Shown in pieces: positions 33,445 through 41,315 of a stretch of 64,000 nt of DNA. A program made the translations under genes and the position numbers. The stretch spans positions 682,001 to 746,000 of the forward strand of contig NZ_SHLX01000001.1 of assembly GCF_004764705.1 (NCBI RefSeq), read 5' to 3'. The stretch comes from Paenibacillus cymbidii. GTDB lineage: Bacteria; Bacillota; Bacilli; Paenibacillales; NBRC-103111. The notes below the pieces were generated by a model, which saw only the letters and a program-made list of their open reading frames with translations, searched no databases and was not told the DNA's origin. Positions within the stretch are counted from its first letter, which is position 1. Each line of letters begins with the position of its first letter.

Positions 33445-35412
33445 ATGAGGGATCACCTGCGTGAATCGTTTAGCGACAAAGAATGGAAATCCTCATCTCC
33501 GAGCTATAACGGGGATTACGCATGCCGTATCACGCTCCGCTCCGCATCCGAACGGGATTTGAACGCGCCTTCGGACATATTCGAAGACATTTTGCGTCCC
33601 GCATTCGTCCGCTGGCACAAGACGGTGGGCATCCATTTCCCGAAACGAACATTCGAGTTTCTGATCGGCGACAAGTCCGGCAGGCTGCACGACGAATATA
33701 AAGGCGAACGGCTGCAGGACATGACGCTGTTTATTAAGATGAACGCGGCCGATTTTTGGCGGGACGGGGGTCTTCGGGCAAGCGTTGCGTACGCTTACCC
33801 GAAGCTCGGCGCCCAGGACAAGCTGACGGTCGCGCTGATGCCGATTATCGCCGATGCAGCGGACACGGTCGGGTTCGTCGCTCTCGTCGGCCGACTGCCG
33901 GCCGGCGTCGATCCGCTGCTGCTGCTGCAGATGGGCGCAGTATCGTTTGTTCCCTATGTGGACAATCGCGTCGTCGCGCTTTCCGACAAAGTGCAGACGG
34001 CCGAGCATCTGCATCTGCTGCGCGAGGAGAAGCGTCGCGAGACGCTGTTTCAATTGTCGCAGAAGCTGTTTTCGATGATCGATGTCGACTCCGTCTTGTC
34101 CGAATTGCTGCGCCAGATGAAAGATATATTCCCGCACGCGGAAATCGATCTGCTGCTGTCCCAGGACAACAGCAGCAATTCGCAGCATGTGAAGCCGCTC
34201 ATTTTTTACAATCAGGAAGACGATTTGTGTACCCGGGCGTTTATGGAAGGCCGCGTCATTCGCGAGACGGACCCGCTCGCCGGCAGAACGGAAGTTGCCG
34301 CGCCGCTCATCGGCAAACAGGGCGTGTACGGGGTGTTCCATCTGATCTCGGACGGAGAGCCGTTTACCGAATCGCCGGCTTTCATCGAATCGATTACGCG
34401 CACCGCGGGCACGGCTTTCGAGAACGCCAAGCTGTACGAACAATCGAACCTGATGATCAGCGAACTGCGGCTTATCAACGAAATTACCAAACGATTGAAC
34501 CAGAGCCTCAAGCTGAACGAAATATTCCATTTCGCTTCTTCCGAACTGATTACGATATTCGGCGCCGATTTTTGCTGCATTCTGCAGACCGATAACGAGA
34601 ACAAGGAAATGATCGTGCAGGGCACGAACCTTCCGTCGATGTTCCACGACATTTTTGCCGTCGATTACGGTTTTGCTGGTGTGGTGGTGACCAGCAAGGA
34701 GCCGCTGATTATATCCGACTATTGGTCGCATCCGCAAATCAGCTCCAAGCTGATGGAGATGACGGCATCGCGTTCGCTGATCGCTTCGCCGATTCTCGTC
34801 AATAGCGAAGTGGTTGGCGTTATTCTGGTGACGCATCGGACGCCGAACTTTTTCTCCTACGAGAACTACAAGCTGCTGCAGGTGCTGTCCGGCCATGTAG
34901 GCTTGGCCATAGCCAATGCGTCGCTGCACGCCGAAGTGCGCCGCATGGTCATCACCGACAATTTGACCGGGCTTTATGCGCGGCACTACTTGGACGAACA
35001 GATCAACTACTTCCAGAAGAAAGACTTTTGCGGCTCGCTGATCGTCGTCGACATCGACAATTTCAAAGGCGTCAACGACACGTTCGGCCACCAGGTCGGG
35101 GACAAAATTTTGATCCAGGTCAGCGGGATCATCAAATCGTGCATCCGCGAAAGCGACATCCCGGCGCGGTGGGGCGGCGAGGAGCTGGCAGTCTATTTGC
35201 CGCAGGTGTCGATCGAGCAGGCGGTGCGCATCGCCGAGCGGGTGCGCGAGCGGGTGCAGACCGAAACAAATCCGCAGGTGACCGTGTCGTGCGGCGTATC
35301 GGACTGGAACTGGCAGGACGAGCGGGTCAGCGTGGAAATGCTGTTCTACAAGTCCGATATGGCGCTGTACAAGGCGAAGCACGAAGGGAAGAACCAGATC
35401 AAGATCGGCTGA
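33445..35412 (+). CDS. dgcP: GAF-GGDEF diguanylate cyclase
   Basis: Makes cyclic di-GMP from GTP. The 655-residue chain has two or more GAF domains (about 170-330 and 340-480; marks LDVDSVLSELLRQM near 215 and FHFASSELITIFGADFC) and a C-terminal GGDEF domain. The active site reads GGEEL near residue 577, preceded by DIDNFKGVNDTFGH and followed by GVSDWNW and SDMALYKAKHEGKN, so it looks catalytically active. The start at ATG 33445 is chosen by GGAGAGGAGGG upstream; the frame goes back to 33382. It is divergent from rpsD, the same neighbourhood as Bacillus ytrP/dgcP. Confidence 0.9.
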   Translation: MRDHLRESFSDKEWKSSSPSYNGDYACRITLRSASERDLNAPSDIFEDILRPAFVRWHKTVGIHFPKRTFEFLIGDKSGRLHDEYKGERLQDMTLFIKMNAADFWRDGGLRASVAYAYPKLGAQDKLTVALMPIIADAADTVGFVALVGRLPAGVDPLLLLQMGAVSFVPYVDNRVVALSDKVQTAEHLHLLREEKRRETLFQLSQKLFSMIDVDSVLSELLRQMKDIFPHAEIDLLLSQDNSSNSQHVKPLIFYNQEDDLCTRAFMEGRVIRETDPLAGRTEVAAPLIGKQGVYGVFHLISDGEPFTESPAFIESITRTAGTAFENAKLYEQSNLMISELRLINEITKRLNQSLKLNEIFHFASSELITIFGADFCCILQTDNENKEMIVQGTNLPSMFHDIFAVDYGFAGVVVTSKEPLIISDYWSHPQISSKLMEMTASRSLIASPILVNSEVVGVILVTHRTPNFFSYENYKLLQVLSGHVGLAIANASLHAEVRRMVITDNLTGLYARHYLDEQINYFQKKDFCGSLIVVDIDNFKGVNDTFGHQVGDKILIQVSGIIKSCIRESDIPARWGGEELAVYLPQVSIEQAVRIAERVRERVQTETNPQVTVSCGVSDWNWQDERVSVEMLFYKSDMALYKAKHEGKNQIKIG

Positions 35413-35428
35413 ATGCCGATTGCGGCAC

Positions 35429-35461
35429 CCTTGCGGGGCAATCGATCCGCAAGGTTTTTTC
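35429..35461 (+). terminator. Intrinsic terminator after dgcP
   Basis: CCTTGCGG and CCGCAAGG pair around a ten-base loop, followed by six T. Confidence 0.85.
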
Positions 35462-35589
35462 GCGTCTTGTACCGTGTCCAGCAAGCCGGCTTTCCGGACA
35501 ACCTCTTATTGGCATAGTTTTCAATCGTCTGGAGAACATGGTAAGATAGAAGCCAATCTCGCGTCTGTCACCGGGGGGAGTTAATCGCT

Positions 35590-36288
35590 TTGGCAAAAAG
35601 AAACTGGCTGCTTGTCGCGTTGAAGATTGCATGCGCCGCGGCAGCAACCGCGATTGTTATTTATTTGGTCGTTTATGCCCGGACCGGCACGCATTTCAAC
35701 CATATGAAACGAATGAACGACCGCGAGCTGTCCGCTTATTTGCAATCGTTCGGCTCGTTTGCCATCGTCGTCGGCAGCTTGGCCGTGTTGTTGCAGACGT
35801 GGGTGCCGTATGTGCCGTTCGTGTTGCTGGCCGGCGCAAACGTGCTCGTGTTCGGATTCAAGACCGGTTTTCTGATCAATTATTCGATGTCCTGTCTCGG
35901 AGCGATGCTGGCGTTTTTGTTCGCGCGCTATGTGGCCCACGACTGGATCGCGGCGAAGATGGCCAAGTACCCGACCGCCATGCAGGTGAATGCGCTGATC
36001 GAGAAGCGCGGGTTTTTGATCGTGCTGCTGGGGCGCATTTTATTTTTCGTGCCGTCGACGGCGATCAATCTGGGCGCAGGCGTGTCGCGCATGCGCATCA
36101 TGCCTTACGTGCTGGGCACGATGCTGGGCAAGCTGCCCATCGTGCTGCTGGAGTCGATGATCGGCCACGATCTGTTCCACCTGAAGAAATACGGCGGCAG
36201 GCTGGCCGTATTGCTGCTCGTGCTTGTAGTGCTTGTGGCAGTTGGGACCTGGATCAAAAAGCGTTACACGGTGAAACGAATCGTTTGA
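35590..36288 (+). CDS. DedA/TVP38 (VTT domain) membrane protein
   Basis: A 232-residue integral membrane protein of the TVP38/TMEM64 (VTT) family. The hydrophobic segments lie at about 8-27, 56-80, 83-105, 135-160 and 205-222. The signature region includes YVPFVLLAGANVLVFGFKTGFL and GRILFFVPSTAINLGAGVSRM, with the Arg of the re-entrant loop. Recent work places VTT proteins in lipid or phospholipid carrier transport, but the substrate here is unknown. TTG 35590 has GGGGGAG about ten bases upstream. It is followed by an M29 peptidase gene on the same strand, 39 bases away. Confidence 0.85.
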   Translation: MAKRNWLLVALKIACAAAATAIVIYLVVYARTGTHFNHMKRMNDRELSAYLQSFGSFAIVVGSLAVLLQTWVPYVPFVLLAGANVLVFGFKTGFLINYSMSCLGAMLAFLFARYVAHDWIAAKMAKYPTAMQVNALIEKRGFLIVLLGRILFFVPSTAINLGAGVSRMRIMPYVLGTMLGKLPIVLLESMIGHDLFHLKKYGGRLAVLLLVLVVLVAVGTWIKKRYTVKRIV

Positions 36289-36327
36289 CGGCATGATACG
36301 ATTCGGTGGGCGGAGGAGCGAGGTTCG

Positions 36328-37443
36328 ATGAGAGATCCGCGGCTTGTGAAATTGGCGCAAGGCCTGGTGCAGTATTCGATGGATGTGCAGCCGGGCGACA
36401 ATGTCATGATCGAAATGTTCGGCGGCGAACGCGACATCGTTCGCAGTCTTGTCGAGCAAGTGGTTGCCCGCGGCGGGCGCCCGTTCGTCGAGCTGCGCGA
36501 CAGCGCGGTGCTGGCAGCTCAGCTGGCGGAGGCGACGCCGGAATTCGTGCAGGAGTGGGCGGCGCTCGATCTGGAGCGCATGCGCCGCATGCAGTGTTAC
36601 GTTGCCGTGCGAGCCGGCGACAACGCCAGCGAGTTGGCGGACGTTCCGGAGGACAAGCGCAAGCTGTACGAACAGTTGTACCGCCAGCCGGTTCACCTGG
36701 AGCAGCGGGTCAAGCACACGCGTTGGGTCGTTCTCCGCTATCCGAACGCGGCGATGGCGCAGCTGGCGAAAACGAGCACGGCAGCGTTCGAACAGTTTTA
36801 TTTTGATGTGTGCAATCTCGATTATTCGCGTATGGCGGCAGCAATGGAGCCGCTCAGCGAGCTGATTAACCGGACGGACCGGGTGCGCATCGTGGCGCCG
36901 GGCACCGATCTCCGCTTTTCGATCAAAGGGATCGGTTCGGTCAAATGCTGCGGCAGGCGCAACATCCCCGACGGGGAAGTGTACACCGCGCCGGTGCGCG
37001 ATTCGGTGAACGGTGTGCTCCAATATAACACGCCTTCGGTGTACCAGGGAACGACATTCGAGCAGATTCGCTTCGTGTTCGAGAACGGCCGCATCGTGGA
37101 AGCGACGGCCAACGAAACGCGGCGGCTGAACGGCGTGCTTGATACGGACGAAGGAGCGCGCTACCTGGGCGAGTTTAGCCTTGGGTTCAACCCGGCGATC
37201 CTTCACCCCATGAAAGATACGCTGTTCGACGAAAAGATTGCCGGCAGTCTTCACATCACGCCAGGGCAGGCTTACAAGGAAGCGGACAACGGCAACCGTT
37301 CGTCGGTCCATTGGGACCTTGTGTTGATCCAGCGGCCCGAATACGGCGGCGGGGAAGTCTGGTTCGACGACCGGCTGATCCGCAAGGACGGCTTGTTCGT
37401 TGTGCCGGAATTAAAAGCGCTTAACCCGGAAAATTTGAAATAA
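36328..37443 (+). CDS. M29 family aminopeptidase
   Basis: A 371-residue metallo-aminopeptidase of the M29 (AmpS/AmpT) family, cytosolic. The metal-binding residues are recognisable: GRRNIPDGEVYTAPV near 210, YLGEFSLGFNP near 274, and the HITPGQAY and SSVHWDLVLI segments near 306-330. The C-terminal LFVVPELKALNPENLK is shorter than in the longer members but normal. GAGGAGCGAGG precedes ATG 36328. Neighbours are the VTT protein and the HPr-like gene. Substrate preference is not predictable. Confidence 0.9.
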   Translation: MRDPRLVKLAQGLVQYSMDVQPGDNVMIEMFGGERDIVRSLVEQVVARGGRPFVELRDSAVLAAQLAEATPEFVQEWAALDLERMRRMQCYVAVRAGDNASELADVPEDKRKLYEQLYRQPVHLEQRVKHTRWVVLRYPNAAMAQLAKTSTAAFEQFYFDVCNLDYSRMAAAMEPLSELINRTDRVRIVAPGTDLRFSIKGIGSVKCCGRRNIPDGEVYTAPVRDSVNGVLQYNTPSVYQGTTFEQIRFVFENGRIVEATANETRRLNGVLDTDEGARYLGEFSLGFNPAILHPMKDTLFDEKIAGSLHITPGQAYKEADNGNRSSVHWDLVLIQRPEYGGGEVWFDDRLIRKDGLFVVPELKALNPENLK

Positions 37444-37457
37444 GACGGCAGCCGACC

Positions 37458-37487
37458 TTGCGCGCGGCGGCGGTTCCAAGGTATCAT
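37458..37487 (+). promoter_or_regulatory. Promoter candidate of the HPr-like gene
   Basis: TTGCGC (37458-37463) and TATCAT (37482-37487) spaced by 18 bases, 55 bases ahead of the start. Confidence 0.5.
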
Positions 37488-37542
37488 AGTAGCGAATGGA
37501 AAACCTTGCAGTCTGTCATTTTACCAATCGGAGGGATTAGTC

Positions 37543-37791
37543 ATGGCCAGCACCAGCAACGCGGCAGTAGTGGAAATTTCTCAAACCGCCAACAAGTTTC
37601 GGTCTTCGATCGTACTGCAATATCAAAATAAGTTTATCGACGTAAAAAGTATTCTCGGATTATTCACGACGTTAATGACTGCAGGCAGCTATCAACTGCA
37701 CGTACACGGCCCGGACGCGACGGAAGCTTCGGCCGCGATGCAGGAAGTGTTCACGAAGCACGGCATGTCCGTTGAATTGATTAACGATTAG
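37543..37791 (+). CDS. HPr-fold protein without the active-site histidine
   Basis: An 82-residue HPr/Crh-like protein. ISQTANKFRSSIVLQYQNKF corresponds to the QTASKY region of HPr, and VDVKSILGLFT, here IDVKSILGLF, keeps the regulatory serine (Ser46 in HPr). The residue at the His15 position is not a histidine, and the first beta strand of HPr is absent or replaced. It therefore cannot accept phosphate from Enzyme I. It could still be phosphorylated on the serine by HPr kinase, like Crh. GGAGGG lies upstream of ATG 37543, so the start is firm. Its partner is unknown. Confidence 0.85.
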   Translation: MASTSNAAVVEISQTANKFRSSIVLQYQNKFIDVKSILGLFTTLMTAGSYQLHVHGPDATEASAAMQEVFTKHGMSVELIND

Positions 37792-37828
37792 GGCGTTCAG
37801 ACACGCCCCAGGCGCAACAAGTGCGAAA

Positions 37829-37884
37829 AAAGCGCCGTTCCGGCGATGCGGAAGCGATTCCGTCCCGGTGCGGCGCTTTTTGTT
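37829..37884 (+). terminator. Intrinsic terminator
   Basis: AAAGCGCCG and CGGCGCTTT enclose a long loop with internal pairing, followed by TTTGTTT. It closes the HPr-like gene. Confidence 0.75.
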
Positions 37885-37924
37885 TGGCAGGGAAACGCGC
37901 GACAACACTCGCTTCTCTTGTGTA

Positions 37925-37952
37925 TTGACGCGATTTCGACTAATATTAGCAT
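37925..37952 (+). promoter_or_regulatory. Promoter candidate of ylaN
   Basis: TTGACG (37925-37930) and TAGCAT (37947-37952) spaced by 16 bases, about 38 bases ahead of the start. Confidence 0.5.
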
Positions 37953-37989
37953 AGGGGTTGTTTTTTTAACGTAACAGGGGGGAAGCTTG

Positions 37990-38277
37990 ATGTCATCATC
38001 CGAATTGCAGACGGAGCTAAGCGCCAAAGCTTATAATCTTCTTCAGGAAGATGCCGATAAAATCGAGAAATTGATTGAAATCCAGATGGCCAACCTGTCG
38101 ACGCGCAAATGTCCGCTGTATGAAGAAGTTCTCGATACGCAAATGTACGGTTTCTCCCGTCAGGTGGATTTTGCGGTACGGGCCGGCTTGATCGAGGAAA
38201 TGGCGGGGAAGGGGCTGCTCAGCAAGCTCGAGCGCAATTTGTCCCAGTTGGTGGAATTGATGAATCCGAAGGAGTGA
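37990..38277 (+). CDS. ylaN: YlaN family protein (DUF1507)
   Basis: A 95-residue protein closely matching Bacillus Yla[41 protein letters not shown] and [10 protein letters not shown] are the conserved blocks. YlaN has been linked to iron homeostasis and Fur in Bacillus and Staphylococcus; in this organism that role is assumed from homology. ATG 37990 has GGGGGGAAG upstream. The gene has its own promoter and no obvious operon partner. Composite repeat copy C follows about 165 bases downstream. Confidence 0.93.
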   Translation: MSSSELQTELSAKAYNLLQEDADKIEKLIEIQMANLSTRKCPLYEEVLDTQMYGFSRQVDFAVRAGLIEEMAGKGLLSKLERNLSQLVELMNPKE

Positions 38278-38441
38278 CCGGCGACGGTTGCTTTTTTTTA
38301 TACATTTAAGAATTTATAAGTTTCGGGGTGGGGACAGGATGTTGCCGGCGTGCTGGCGCTAGAAAGTGCAACCAAGCTTCACGTTGCAGCCGCTGCGCGG
38401 AAATGCTGCTCCTCCGATTCGAAAACAAAGGCGAACAACCC
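38278..38441. other. Intergenic stretch, nothing recognised
   Basis: About 164 bases between ylaN and composite repeat C. There is a T-rich tract (CTTTTTTTTATAC) right after the stop, which may be a weak terminator. No ORF or further motif is supported. Confidence 0.4.
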
Positions 38442-38633
38442 AAATAGCCCATGAAAAAAGGCCTATTTGCCTCCTATCGCCCAGCTTGTATGAAATAGCC
38501 AGTGAAAACACTGGTTATTTGCCCGTGATCGCCTTCAAATAGGCACTTCGAGCGAAATGGCCAGTGAAATCACTGGCTATTTCGTATTGACTGCCCTTTA
38601 TTGGCGAAATAGGCAAGAAAACATGGCCTATTT
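38442..38633 (+). repeat. Four-palindrome composite intergenic repeat, copy C
   Basis: P1 at 38442-38468 (arms AAATAGCCCATG and GGCCTATTT), P2 at 38492-38520 (AAATAGCCAGTG and CACTGGTTATTT), P3 at 38554-38583 (AAATGGCCAGTG and CACTGGCTATTT) and P4 at 38606-38633 (AAATAGGCAAG and CATGGCCTATTT). P1 is followed by GCCTCCTATCGCCC. Offsets of +50, +112 and +164 from the P1 start match copy B. P2 and P3 are close to perfect palindromes with an AAA(A/T) centre. Confidence 0.9.
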
Positions 38634-38909
38634 GGCAAGGTGCTGGTTGGCGGATGGGGGAATGGCGCGCATGAAGCAAAGTGCCTGCTCCATGATAGGC
38701 GATCCGCCCTCACAAGGCCAGCCTTTCCTTGCAGCGGTCCGGCCCCACTGGAGGCTTTGCAGTTGCCGGACAAGCCAGATTGCCACCGCGTTAATGCGCT
38801 TGCCCGATGGCCGCGGGCAAAAAAGCAGCCCCTTTCAGACTTCAAACCCAATAGGACCAGGGCGGTCTTCCCAGGCGGTTTTCTCATGGCCGAATGCGTA
38901 CGAATACGC
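38634..38909. other. Intergenic remainder, no supported gene
   Basis: About 275 bases between repeat C and the cax terminator. Short ORFs exist on both strands but run into the repeats and have no similarity or ribosome site. Confidence 0.4.
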
Positions 38910-38947
38910 AACAACCCCCGGCAGGCTTGGCGCTTGCCGGGGGTTGT
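38910..38947 (-). terminator. Intrinsic terminator of cax
   Basis: A perfect 13-base stem, ACAACCCCCGGCA and TGCCGGGGGTTGT, with a T-rich end on the minus strand. Confidence 0.75.
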
Positions 38948-38963
38948 CCATGGAAGGCGATCT

Positions 38964-40028
38964 TTACACCAGATAAAACGCGATGCCGAGAATCAGGTAG
39001 ACGGCCAGCAGCAGAACGCCTTCGTACCAATTTGTCGACCCGTCCTGGGAAATCGATTTGGCGATAAACGCCGCGACGCCAATAGCCACCAGCTCGTAGG
39101 CGGTGAAGACAATGTTCATGGTATTGCCCATGAAGAAACTGACGATGACAAGCACCGGCGCCACGAACAGGGCGATTTGCAGGCTGCTGCCGATGGCGAT
39201 TTCGACGGCGGCGCCGATTTTGTTCTTCATCGCGAGCATGACGGCGGCCGAATGTTCGGCAGCGTTGCCGATAATTGCGATTACGAATGCCCCGACGAAC
39301 AACTCCGACAAGCCGAATGTTTCGGAGAACGTGTCGAGCGTGCCGACCAGCCATTCGCTGACGAAGGCGACCATCACCGTAGCGAGAGCGAGGAACAGGA
39401 TCGACGTGCGTTTCGACCAGAGCGCTTCGCCGTGTTCGACCGCCTCATCCGCGAGCTCGTCCTTGTGCGTCACCATGGAGAAATAGAGCCACAGCAGGTA
39501 AGCGACGATCAGGATGACGGCGACAATGATGCTGAACGTTTCCGTATGCGCCGGCGACAGCTGTTTGGCGAACACGGCGGGAACGAACAGGGCGATGACG
39601 GCCAGCATCATGAGCGACGCGTTGTGGGCGGCGAGCTTCGGATTGAAATTTTGCACTTTGAATTTCAACCCGCCGGCCAGTACGCTAAGCCCAAGCACGA
39701 GCAGCATGTTGCCGATGATCGAACCGGTGACGCTCGCCTTCACCATGTCGAACAGCTTCGGCTCATCGTGGAAGATCGCATCCTTGATCAGGATGATGGC
39801 GATGATGAGCTCGGCTGCATTGCCGAAGGTAGCGTTCAGGAATCCGCCGAGCCGCTCGCCGGAGTAGTGGGCGACGCTTTCGGTCGCTTTGCCGAGGAAA
39901 CCCGCCGCAAAAATGACCGCGATGCACGCAAGCACGAGCTGCACGAGATTCGCCGCTCCGCCGTAATGCGCGATGCCGCTGGCGACGAACATGACGATCA
40001 GCAGCATGTAAAACAGTTTTTGTCTCAC
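38964..40028 (-). CDS. cax: Calcium/proton exchanger (CaCA family)
   Basis: A 354-residue antiporter with about 11 transmembrane helices that exports calcium or other divalent cations using the proton gradient. The two diagnostic repeats are visible: [11 protein letters not shown] near residue 68 and [11 protein letters not shown] near 245, each with the acidic residue that binds the cation. An acidic loop ([15 protein letters not shown]) lies between the halves. The start at GTG 40028 is chosen because GGGGTGACAGG lies upstream; an earlier TTG at 40058 is possible. The opposite-strand Asp23 gene lies beyond the 122-bp tandem repeat. Confidence 0.92.
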   Translation of the reverse strand: MRQKLFYMLLIVMFVASGIAHYGGAANLVQLVLACIAVIFAAGFLGKATESVAHYSGERLGGFLNATFGNAAELIIAIILIKDAIFHDEPKLFDMVKASVTGSIIGNMLLVLGLSVLAGGLKFKVQNFNPKLAAHNASLMMLAVIALFVPAVFAKQLSPAHTETFSIIVAVILIVAYLLWLYFSMVTHKDELADEAVEHGEALWSKRTSILFLALATVMVAFVSEWLVGTLDTFSETFGLSELFVGAFVIAIIGNAAEHSAAVMLAMKNKIGAAVEIAIGSSLQIALFVAPVLVIVSFFMGNTMNIVFTAYELVAIGVAAFIAKSISQDGSTNWYEGVLLLAVYLILGIAFYLV

Positions 40029-40082
40029 GAAACCTGTCACCCCGTATGTAAGATGCAACCGTGAAGTGCTACCATAGCAGCG

Positions 40083-40326
40083 TTTCTTACCGCATCAGAA
40101 AGTTTACGGTCACTAAGGCATTGAAGCGAAACCGACTTTCTGATTGGCATGAAAAGTTACCGCTAAATCCGGGCCAACTTCTTCGAAGTGCTTCGATAGT
40201 TGCTTTTCTTACCACATCAGAAAGTTTAAATTCGCTAAAGTGTTAGAGCGAAACCGACTTTCTGATTGGCATGAAAAGTTACCGCTAAATCCGGGCCAAC
40301 TTCTTCGAAGTGCTTCGATAGTTGCT
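40083..40326. repeat. Tandem duplication of a 122-base unit
   Basis: Two units, 40083-40204 and 40205-40326, in the same orientation with a period of exactly 122 bases; a third start (TTTCTTAC) follows. The last 80 bases of each are identical, while an 18-base segment inside (from 40107 and 40229) differs at many positions. Each unit has a 10-base inverted repeat (ATCAGAAAGT and ACTTTCTGAT) that can close a hairpin over the variable part, and a palindromic CTTCGAAGTGCTTCGA. It lies in the 461-base gap between cax and the Asp23-type gene. Confidence 0.9.
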
Positions 40327-40489
40327 TTTCTTACTATAACGGTTTGACTGGGGGAATGGCAAGAAGCGGAAGAAGCGGAGGCGGCGCGTTGACGCTGCAT
40401 ATGGGAAAACTTATAATAAGAGAAGCTTCTATCGAAGCATTTCACGAAGCCGCCCCTGCGGCATTGCGACAAGAAACGAGGTGTACGGG

Positions 40490-40864
40490 ATGTCCGAAGA
40501 AAGCCAAGGATTAATTCGTATTTCAGACGATGTAGTGGCGACAATCGCCGGATTGGCGGCGCTGGAAACAAGCGGGATCGCGGCAATGTCCGGCGGTATT
40601 TCGGAAGGGCTGGCCAAACGGCTCAGCGGCAAAAATGTGCAAAAAGGCATCTCCGTCGAAGTAGGCCAATTGGAGGCGGCAATCGATCTGCGTATCATTG
40701 TGCATTACGGTACGCAAATCCAGGACGTATGCCGCGAACTGCAGCTGAATGTACGCGAAGCGGTGGAGAATATGACCGGGCTGCGCGTCGTTGAAGTCAA
40801 TGTCAAGGTGGAAGGCGTGGCCTTCAAGGAAGAAGAATTGGACGATCCCCATCGGGTCAAGTAA
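40490..40864 (+). CDS. Asp23/Gls24 family envelope stress protein
   Basis: A 124-residue Asp23/Gls24 (YloU/YqhY-type) protein. The core is recognisable: IRISDDVVATIAGLAALE, GIAAMSGGISEGLAKRL, KGISVEVGQLEAAIDLRIIV and VCRELQLNVREAVENMTGLRV. Proteins of this family localise near the membrane and relate to envelope stress or acetyl-CoA carboxylase regulation (YqhY). ATG 40490 is chosen over GTG 40481 because GAGGTGT lies just upstream. It stands alone, with a terminator downstream, and the 122-bp tandem repeat upstream is a possible leader element. Confidence 0.9.
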   Translation: MSEESQGLIRISDDVVATIAGLAALETSGIAAMSGGISEGLAKRLSGKNVQKGISVEVGQLEAAIDLRIIVHYGTQIQDVCRELQLNVREAVENMTGLRVVEVNVKVEGVAFKEEELDDPHRVK

Positions 40865-40889
40865 TGAACTGTCGCCGCATTTTGCAGCA

Positions 40890-40932
40890 AAAACCGCTTT
40901 GCCAAGGCATCTTGGCAGAAGCGGTTTTTTTT
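40890..40932 (+). terminator. Intrinsic terminator
   Basis: AAAACCGCTTTGCCAAG and CTTGGCAGAAGCGGTTTT pair with one mismatch and end in a T run. Confidence 0.88.
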
Positions 40933-41037
40933 GACAAATAAGATACGGATAAGGGCTGCTTTTCCGATCGCTTGTTGTTTTCGGATGCCGGCAGAACGAG
41001 CATACTCCTGAGTGGTCCGATTGATTACTCGGCAACG

Positions 41038-41166
41038 AACAGCCCATAAAAAATGGCCTATTGGCCCCCTATCGCCCGGCCCGCCTGCAATAAGCTCAAC
41101 GGAAATCGTTAGCGCCGGAAAAACGCTTGAAATGCCCGAATAGACTCGCTGGAAACCGTTAGCGTA
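41038..41166 (+). repeat. Diverged copy (D) of the composite repeat, P1 conserved
   Basis: P1 at 41038-41064 (AGCCCATAAAAAATGG core) and its follower GCCCCCTATCGCCC match copies B and C over about 45 bases. In the place of P2 and P3 there are other imperfect palindromes with a GAAA centre (AACGGAAATCGTT near 41099-41111; a second ends CCGTTAGCG). No P4 is found. It lies between the Asp23-type gene and the ftsW terminator. Confidence 0.6.
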
Positions 41167-41276
41167 TGGAAGTTGGGGAGAAGCTCCGGCGATATCCGCT
41201 CCCAAGTCGCAACGGCAACAGCCCCAATAAGGCGATAGCCTCGCGATACGAGACCGGCTTTCGAGCCACAACAAAA

Positions 41277-41313
41277 CACCCCCGCGCCGGAAATGTCCGA
41301 TGCGGGGGTGTCA
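41277..41313 (-). terminator. Intrinsic terminator of ftsW
   Basis: On the minus strand ACACCCCCGCAT and GCGGGGGTGT pair with a loop, followed by TTTTGTTG. Confidence 0.8.
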
Positions 41314-41315
41314 AG

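Noticed and set aside
9195..38633. CRISPR array
   Set aside because: The palindromes are not identical, are not regularly alternated with unique spacers, and each element has only four of them; no cas genes are in the window.
38557..38976. A 139-codon plus-strand ORF and its minus-strand partner over repeat C
   Set aside because: Both run through the palindromic repeats and the cax terminator, have no ribosome site and no similarity.
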